Below, piece after piece: positions 60,224-64,000 of a stretch of 64,000 bases of DNA. The translations under genes and the position numbers were made by a program. Location: NCBI RefSeq assembly GCF_001705515.1, contig NZ_MDJS01000001.1:496001-560000 (forward strand). Direction: 5' to 3'. The stretch's first letter is position 1; each line of letters opens with the position of its first letter. The notes under the pieces were generated by a model, which saw only the letters and a list, made by a program, of their open reading frames with translations, searched no databases and was not told the DNA's origin. Origin of the DNA: Mucilaginibacter sp. PPCGB 2223. Lineage in GTDB: Bacteria > Bacteroidota > Bacteroidia > Sphingobacteriales > Sphingobacteriaceae.

Positions 60224-60312
60224 AAGTTGGCCGGCAGGTAGGCATAAAACCACCTGTTGGCCAGCTTTTTACTGAAGGATAAAACCGATTGCCGCTTTAA
60301 AAAGTGGTTTTT
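60224..60312 (+). terminator. Tandem terminator-like hairpins between the tube genes
   Basis: Hairpin 1: 60224-60239 pairs with 60252-60267 over all 16 positions (with three G-U pairs), followed by TTTTT. Hairpin 2: CCGCTT (60292-60297) pairs with AAGTGG (60302-60307) with a TAAA loop, followed by TTTTTG. Together they fit a partial intrinsic terminator inside the operon. Confidence 0.72.
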
Positions 60313-60364
60313 GTTGTTTAATAGGGGTGCCTTATTCCCCGATGGTTTAAGTAATTGATTAACA

Positions 60365-60805
60365 ATGGCCGATGCATATTATCCCCCTGTAGGGTTTTAT
60401 TTTCAAGTGAATGTTGGCAACATGACCGGGGCCAACGAAGGCGCTTTTCAGGAAGTGAGCGGCCTGAGTTATAAGCTGGGTATTAAAGAAGTGCCCGAAG
60501 GCGGCGAAAACCGTTTCGTGCACAAATTCCCGGTGCCGGCTAAGTACGAAAACCTGACCCTGAAGCGCGGCGTGCTAACCGGATCATCGATCATATCGTG
60601 GGCACAAACCGCACTGGGGCAGTTTACGTTTACACCCGCGACGGTTGTGATATACCTGATGGACGAAAACTCGAGCCCCATCATTACCTGGAATTTTGTG
60701 AACGCTTATCCGGTAGCCTTAAAAGTTGAAGATCTGAAAGCACAGGGTAATACGATTGCAGTAGAAAGCCTTGAATTGAGTTATGACTATTTTACCAAAA
60801 GCTGA
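60365..60805 (+). CDS. Tail tube protein 2 (gp19-like)
   Basis: A 146-residue second tube-family protein: YYPPVGFYFQVNVGNMTGAN, then FQEVSGLSYKLGIKEVPEGG, FVHKFPVPAKYENLTLKRGV and NTIAVESLELSYDYF. eCIS loci usually have one main tube protein plus one or two minor tube proteins at the baseplate end (Pvc1/Pvc5-like). Being downstream of the hairpins, this could be the minor, less-expressed copy. The gene ends with a TGA two bases before the DUF5908 ATG. Confidence 0.9.
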   Translation: MADAYYPPVGFYFQVNVGNMTGANEGAFQEVSGLSYKLGIKEVPEGGENRFVHKFPVPAKYENLTLKRGVLTGSSIISWAQTALGQFTFTPATVVIYLMDENSSPIITWNFVNAYPVALKVEDLKAQGNTIAVESLELSYDYFTKS

Positions 60806-60807
60806 TT

Positions 60808-60972
60808 ATGCCGATCGAGATCAGGGAACTGAAAATTAAAGTAACGGTGGACGATCAATCAAAAAGGAGAGACGCCCCCGAAATTAAAGATATTGATGCA
60901 CTGAAAAGCAGCATCGTTAAAGAATGTGTGGATAAAGTAATGGCTAAACTAAATACTTTAGCCGAAAGATAA
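60808..60972 (+). CDS. DUF5908 small eCIS protein
   Basis: A 54-residue protein starting MPIEIRELKIKVTVDD, the DUF5908 opening. The rest is helical and charged (ALKSSIVKECVDKVMAKLNT). DUF5908 members occur in eCIS loci between tube and LysM genes, as here. A chaperone or linker role is possible but unproven. It overlaps neither neighbour: gaps are 2 and 4 bases. Confidence 0.8.
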   Translation: MPIEIRELKIKVTVDDQSKRRDAPEIKDIDALKSSIVKECVDKVMAKLNTLAER

Positions 60973-60976
60973 ACCT

Positions 60977-61672
60977 ATGGCAGCAGCCGCATCAGCCAGC
61001 AGTACGCTGGTTAAATTAAAGATAGAAGGGTTTGACGATCCTGCCTGTGTTGCCCAGAAGAAGGGTGAGATAAGTGCTTTTATCAATCCGTCTACCTACT
61101 CGCGCAATTATACCGCAGTGTACGAAACCACCCCCGAGGTGGATGCCAACGCACCTACACAGGTTTTTAAGCGTATAGGCAAAAGTGATCTTAAACTAAG
61201 TTTTTTTGTAGATGGCACAGGTATTGTACCCCTGGGTAGTTATGCTAATGTAGATGCTTATGTAAATGCTTTTACCGCTTTAACGCTCGGCTACCAGGGC
61301 GATCTGCACCGGCCGTTATATCTGCTTATTACCTGGGGAAGCTTGAAATTTACCTGCATTTGCAAAAATGCCGATATCAGCTATACGCTGTTTACACCCG
61401 ATGGCAACGCGTTACGCGCCAACATCGACGCCACTTTTGCCGAAAGCATCGACTATCAGACCAAAGCTAAAGAGGCTGAAAAATCTTCGCCCGATTTAAC
61501 GCACATGCGCGTGGTAAAGGCCGGCGACACTTTGCCGTTGATGACCTACCGCATTTATGGCGACAGCAAATACTATATACAAGTAGCTAAACGGAACGGT
61601 TTAAGCAGCTTTAATGCGATAAAACCCGGCGATGTATTATATTTCCATCCACTAACCAACGATATCAAATAA
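60977..61672 (+). CDS. CIS-tube / LysM baseplate-end protein (Pvc7-like)
   Basis: A 231-residue protein. The N-terminal CIS tube-cap domain (about 1-165) carries GEISAFINPSTYSRNYTAVY and KRIGKSDLKLSFFVDGTGIV. A C-terminal LysM-type module (about 175-228) carries MRVVKAGDTLPLMTYRIYGD and KPGDVLYFHPL. In eCIS and T4-like particles such proteins join the tube to the spike and baseplate. The LysM may clamp onto other parts of the baseplate rather than bind peptidoglycan. Confidence 0.88.
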   Translation: MAAAASASSTLVKLKIEGFDDPACVAQKKGEISAFINPSTYSRNYTAVYETTPEVDANAPTQVFKRIGKSDLKLSFFVDGTGIVPLGSYANVDAYVNAFTALTLGYQGDLHRPLYLLITWGSLKFTCICKNADISYTLFTPDGNALRANIDATFAESIDYQTKAKEAEKSSPDLTHMRVVKAGDTLPLMTYRIYGDSKYYIQVAKRNGLSSFNAIKPGDVLYFHPLTNDIK

Positions 61673-61674
61673 TT

Positions 61675-63480
61675 ATGGCCGCAGCACCTTCGCCGTTAAG
61701 TATCGCCAACCCGCAATTAACCATCGCTATTACCGTGGGCGGCAGCGCGCTGCCGGATACCAGTCCGGTTGTTTCGATTAACATAACACACGAGGTTAAC
61801 CGCATATCGTTTGCCGAAGTAGTTATCATCGATGGCGATATTTCGACAGGTACTTTCCCTTTAAGCGACAGCGATACATGCAAGCCCGGTGTCGAGATAC
61901 AGATCAAAGCCAGCTATACCAATGTAGCGGCGCTGATATTTTCGGGTTATATCGTTAAACAGTCGGTACAGATCACCCACGATCAATCGAACAAAGTGGT
62001 ACTTACCTGCAAGCATAAAGCGGTTGCGATGACCTATAACCGTACCGAGGCCGAGTTTTCCGGTAAAACGGACAGCGATATCATTACCAGTCTGATCGGT
62101 AACTATTCGGGTCTGAGTGCCACGGTAAAAAGCACCTCCGTTTCGCAGGAAACGGTTTTTCAAAAACTATCATCCGATTGGGACTTTATGCTCGCGCGGG
62201 CCGAGTTTTATGGATACATTGTTACTTTGGGTAATGATGGCAGCGTAAATGTCGGCCCGCCGGACACTTCAACTTCGGCTGTTTTAAGCGTAACCGCGGG
62301 CGATTCGATACGATCGTTCAGTGCCACTTTAAATGCCGAAAAGCAGGCTCCGTCCATCACAGCTTCGGCATGGGATATTAAAAACCTTGCCTTGCTCACT
62401 GCCAGCGGCGCTGAGCCTTCGGTAACTACGCCCGGTAATATTACGGCAAAAACCATGTCGGCACAATTGGGGCAGACGGCCCTGACCATAACCTCAGGCA
62501 CACCGATGCTGCAGGACGAGTTACAGGCCTGGGCCGATGGCAACCTGATGCGCATGCGGATGACAGCCGTAAAAGGCAATGTGAGCTTTATAGGCAGCGA
62601 ACTGGTGATGCCTGGCACCATCATCACACTGGCCAACGTGGGCGCGCGCTTTAACGGTAATGCCTTTGTTTCGGCCGTGAACCATGTTATCGAAGATGGC
62701 TCATGGACTACCTATGCCACTTTTGGTTTGGATAATATACCCGTTGCCGAACGGGCGAATATCTCTTACCCGGCAGCCGTGGGGCAATTGCCCGCCATTG
62801 GCGGTTTACAGGTCGCAACAGTTAAAAAACTATCGGGCGACCCGGCCAGCGAGTACCGCGTACAGGTCACCTTGGCTTCGAGCGGTACCGGAGCTTCGGA
62901 CGGTATCTGGGCAAGGATGGCGAATTTTTATGCTACTTCTACCGCAGGTTCAGGTTTCTTGCCCGAAGTAGGGGATGAGGTTGTGGTCGGCTTTTTGGAG
63001 AACAACCCGCGTTACCCTATCATTTTGGGTTCGCTTTATAGCAGCGGCAAACAACCGGTTAACCCGGCTGCCGACGAAAACAACTACATCAAATCCATCA
63101 TCACCAAAAGCAGCTTAAAGATCAATTTTGATGATCAGAAAAAAGTGATCACCTTTTTAACCCCGGGCAACAATACAATTGTATTGAGCGATGATGCCAA
63201 ATCGATCGAGATTACCGACCAGAACAGCAATTCGATCAAAATGACCTCGTCGGGCATCGCTATGTCGAGCAATAAAGATATTACACTTAATGCCACCGGT
63301 AACATAACTCTTACAGCTACTCAAAAAATAAACCTCAGCGCCACCCAGGATCTGGTTGCTTCGGGTATGAATGTAAGTGCTACCGCCAACATGGGCTTTA
63401 CGGCCAAGGGTAACGCTACCGCCGAGGTTTCGGCATCGGGACAAACCACCATTAAGGGCGGTATAGTAATGATTAATTAA
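61675..63480 (+). CDS. VgrG-like spike protein (Pvc8-like)
   Basis: A 601-residue spike. The N-terminal gp27-like part (about 1-340) carries INITHEVNRISFAEVVIIDG and KSVQITHDQSNKVVLTCKHK-type motifs. It is followed by the gp5-like OB domain (ARMANFYATSTAGSGFLPEV, then GDEVVVGFLENNPRYPIILG) and a repetitive beta-helix tail (DITLNATGNITLTATQKINL, and so on). It lies between the LysM and PAAR genes. It should trimerise and carry the PAAR tip. Confidence 0.93.
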   Translation: MAAAPSPLSIANPQLTIAITVGGSALPDTSPVVSINITHEVNRISFAEVVIIDGDISTGTFPLSDSDTCKPGVEIQIKASYTNVAALIFSGYIVKQSVQITHDQSNKVVLTCKHKAVAMTYNRTEAEFSGKTDSDIITSLIGNYSGLSATVKSTSVSQETVFQKLSSDWDFMLARAEFYGYIVTLGNDGSVNVGPPDTSTSAVLSVTAGDSIRSFSATLNAEKQAPSITASAWDIKNLALLTASGAEPSVTTPGNITAKTMSAQLGQTALTITSGTPMLQDELQAWADGNLMRMRMTAVKGNVSFIGSELVMPGTIITLANVGARFNGNAFVSAVNHVIEDGSWTTYATFGLDNIPVAERANISYPAAVGQLPAIGGLQVATVKKLSGDPASEYRVQVTLASSGTGASDGIWARMANFYATSTAGSGFLPEVGDEVVVGFLENNPRYPIILGSLYSSGKQPVNPAADENNYIKSIITKSSLKINFDDQKKVITFLTPGNNTIVLSDDAKSIEITDQNSNSIKMTSSGIAMSSNKDITLNATGNITLTATQKINLSATQDLVASGMNVSATANMGFTAKGNATAEVSASGQTTIKGGIVMIN

Positions 63481-63495
63481 TTAAAAAATAAAGAT

Positions 63496-63798
63496 ATGGG
63501 AATGCCAGCCGCAAGATTAACCGATATGCATACCTGCCCGATGATGACACCGGGAGTACCACCAATACCTCATGTAGGCGGGCCGATTATTGGTCCGGGA
63601 GCACCTACGGTGCTCATCGGAAAGATGCCGGCCGCTGTGATGGGTGATAGCGCAGTATGCGTTGGCCCGCCCGATTCGCTGGTTAAAGGCTCGTCAACAG
63701 TGATGATATGCAACAAACCTGCTGTGCGCATGGGCGATACCTGTGCACATGGCGGTACAGTGGTGCTGGGTTGCCCTACAGTTTTAATTGGAGGATAA
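63496..63798 (+). CDS. PAAR-like spike tip protein (Pvc10-like)
   Basis: A 100-residue PAAR-repeat protein: MPAARLTDMHTCPM, then GGPIIGPGAPTVLIGKMPAA and PAVRMGDTCAHGGTVVLGCP. Cys and His residues (HTCP, TCAHGG) can bind the zinc ion at the needle apex. It has no effector extension, so it is a structural tip. The end, CPTVLIGG, abuts the gp25 start after two bases. Confidence 0.92.
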   Translation: MGMPAARLTDMHTCPMMTPGVPPIPHVGGPIIGPGAPTVLIGKMPAAVMGDSAVCVGPPDSLVKGSSTVMICNKPAVRMGDTCAHGGTVVLGCPTVLIGG

Positions 63799-63800
63799 TT

Positions 63801-64000
63801 ATGCCCGATGATATACAATCGTTTTTAGGTACAGGATGGTCTTTCCCGCCGGCGTTTACCAAATCGCCCGAAATGGTGCGTATGGTATCTGATGAGAAAG
63901 ATATCGCCCAAAGCCTGCACATCATACTCAACACAACACCAGGCGAACGCATTATGCAGCCCGAGTTTGGCTGCGATTTGAAACGCCTGGCTTTTGAAAT
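63801..64000 (+). CDS. gp25-like baseplate protein, 3' end cut off
   Basis: Starts at ATG 63801 and runs off the right edge after about 66 codons. It begins MPDDIQSFLGTGWSFPPAFT and shows DIAQSLHIILNTTPGERIMQ then PEFGCDLKRL, the GPW/gp25 signature (RxMxPxFG). It is a baseplate wedge component that links to the sheath. Further eCIS genes are expected beyond the window. Confidence 0.9.
   Translation, partial: MPDDIQSFLGTGWSFPPAFTKSPEMVRMVSDEKDIAQSLHIILNTTPGERIMQPEFGCDLKRLAFE

Noticed and set aside
56671..64000. Prophage or type VI secretion system
   Set aside because: No capsid, portal, terminase, integrase or TssJLM gene is visible, and the DUF4255, DUF5908 and CIS-tube/LysM genes fit eCIS better. 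The right edge leaves this partly open.
1..64000. tRNA or rRNA genes
   Set aside because: I saw no cloverleaf with a TTC-loop motif and no rRNA-like sequence by eye. A covariance-model scan would settle this.

Overview
The window looks like a chromosome segment of a Sphingobacteriaceae-type Bacteroidota, probably near Mucilaginibacter or Pedobacter. This is inferred from gene content, not from a marker gene. The signs are a very long NusB, DUF1573, DUF3276, DUF5522 and DUF5686 proteins, an HscA-type Hsp70, a type IX-sorted giant PKD protein, weak Shine-Dalgarno sequences and several TAnnTTTG -7 boxes. I saw no rRNA, tRNA, CRISPR array, IS element or integrase.

Region by region. 1-3.5 kb (minus): a partial GH105 pectin-fragment hydrolase, a PUR-like DUF3276 protein and an ABC exporter. 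3.6-9.9 kb (plus): a leucine-dehydrogenase-like protein lacking a catalytic lysine, then nusB, a DUF1573 lipoprotein, yajC, a YbbR protein, coaE, an MBL-fold exonuclease and DUF5522, tightly packed, followed by a MarR regulator. 9.9-12 kb (minus): an overlapping ZIP, PAP2 and methyltransferase trio, divergent from glmM (TTG start). 12-19.7 kb: glmM, cysteine desulfurase, a block of REP-like repeats, purine permease, an exported MTA/SAH nucleosidase, a GltB-like FMN protein and a GNAT. 19.7-28 kb (mostly minus): POT transporter, thiolase, an SPFH / unknown / ribbon-helix-helix operon and HscA, with one SMP-30 gene on the plus strand. 28-38 kb: a zinc-peptidase/propeller/outer-membrane fusion, an XRE regulator, the tesA-ybbA-ybbP module and a ThuA protein. 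38-50 kb: DUF5686, cytochrome b, YtxH, a 1811-residue PKD adhesin, GT8, HAD and a DEGS1-like sphingolipid desaturase.

The accessory part is 50-64 kb. First comes a formyltransferase-like gene, then three tandem phage-tail-collar (MdpB-like) genes flanked by two short peptide genes that align with each other without gaps. Next is a membrane protein with a GH18-like fold that lacks its catalytic glutamate. Divergent from it is the start of an extracellular contractile injection system (eCIS): DUF4255 cap protein, an unknown protein, sheath, tube 1, a tandem terminator-like hairpin, tube 2, DUF5908, LysM tube-end protein, VgrG spike, PAAR tip and gp25 baseplate. The eCIS runs off the right edge, so its remaining baseplate, ATPase and cargo genes cannot be judged here.

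Two repeat classes stand out. One is intergenic inverted arrays of degenerate heptamers (three loci plus one half-element). The other is GTCATTGCGAG- and TGCCGAAC-type palindromes. The best candidates for something undescribed are the peptide / collar-triad cassette and the heptamer inverted arrays.
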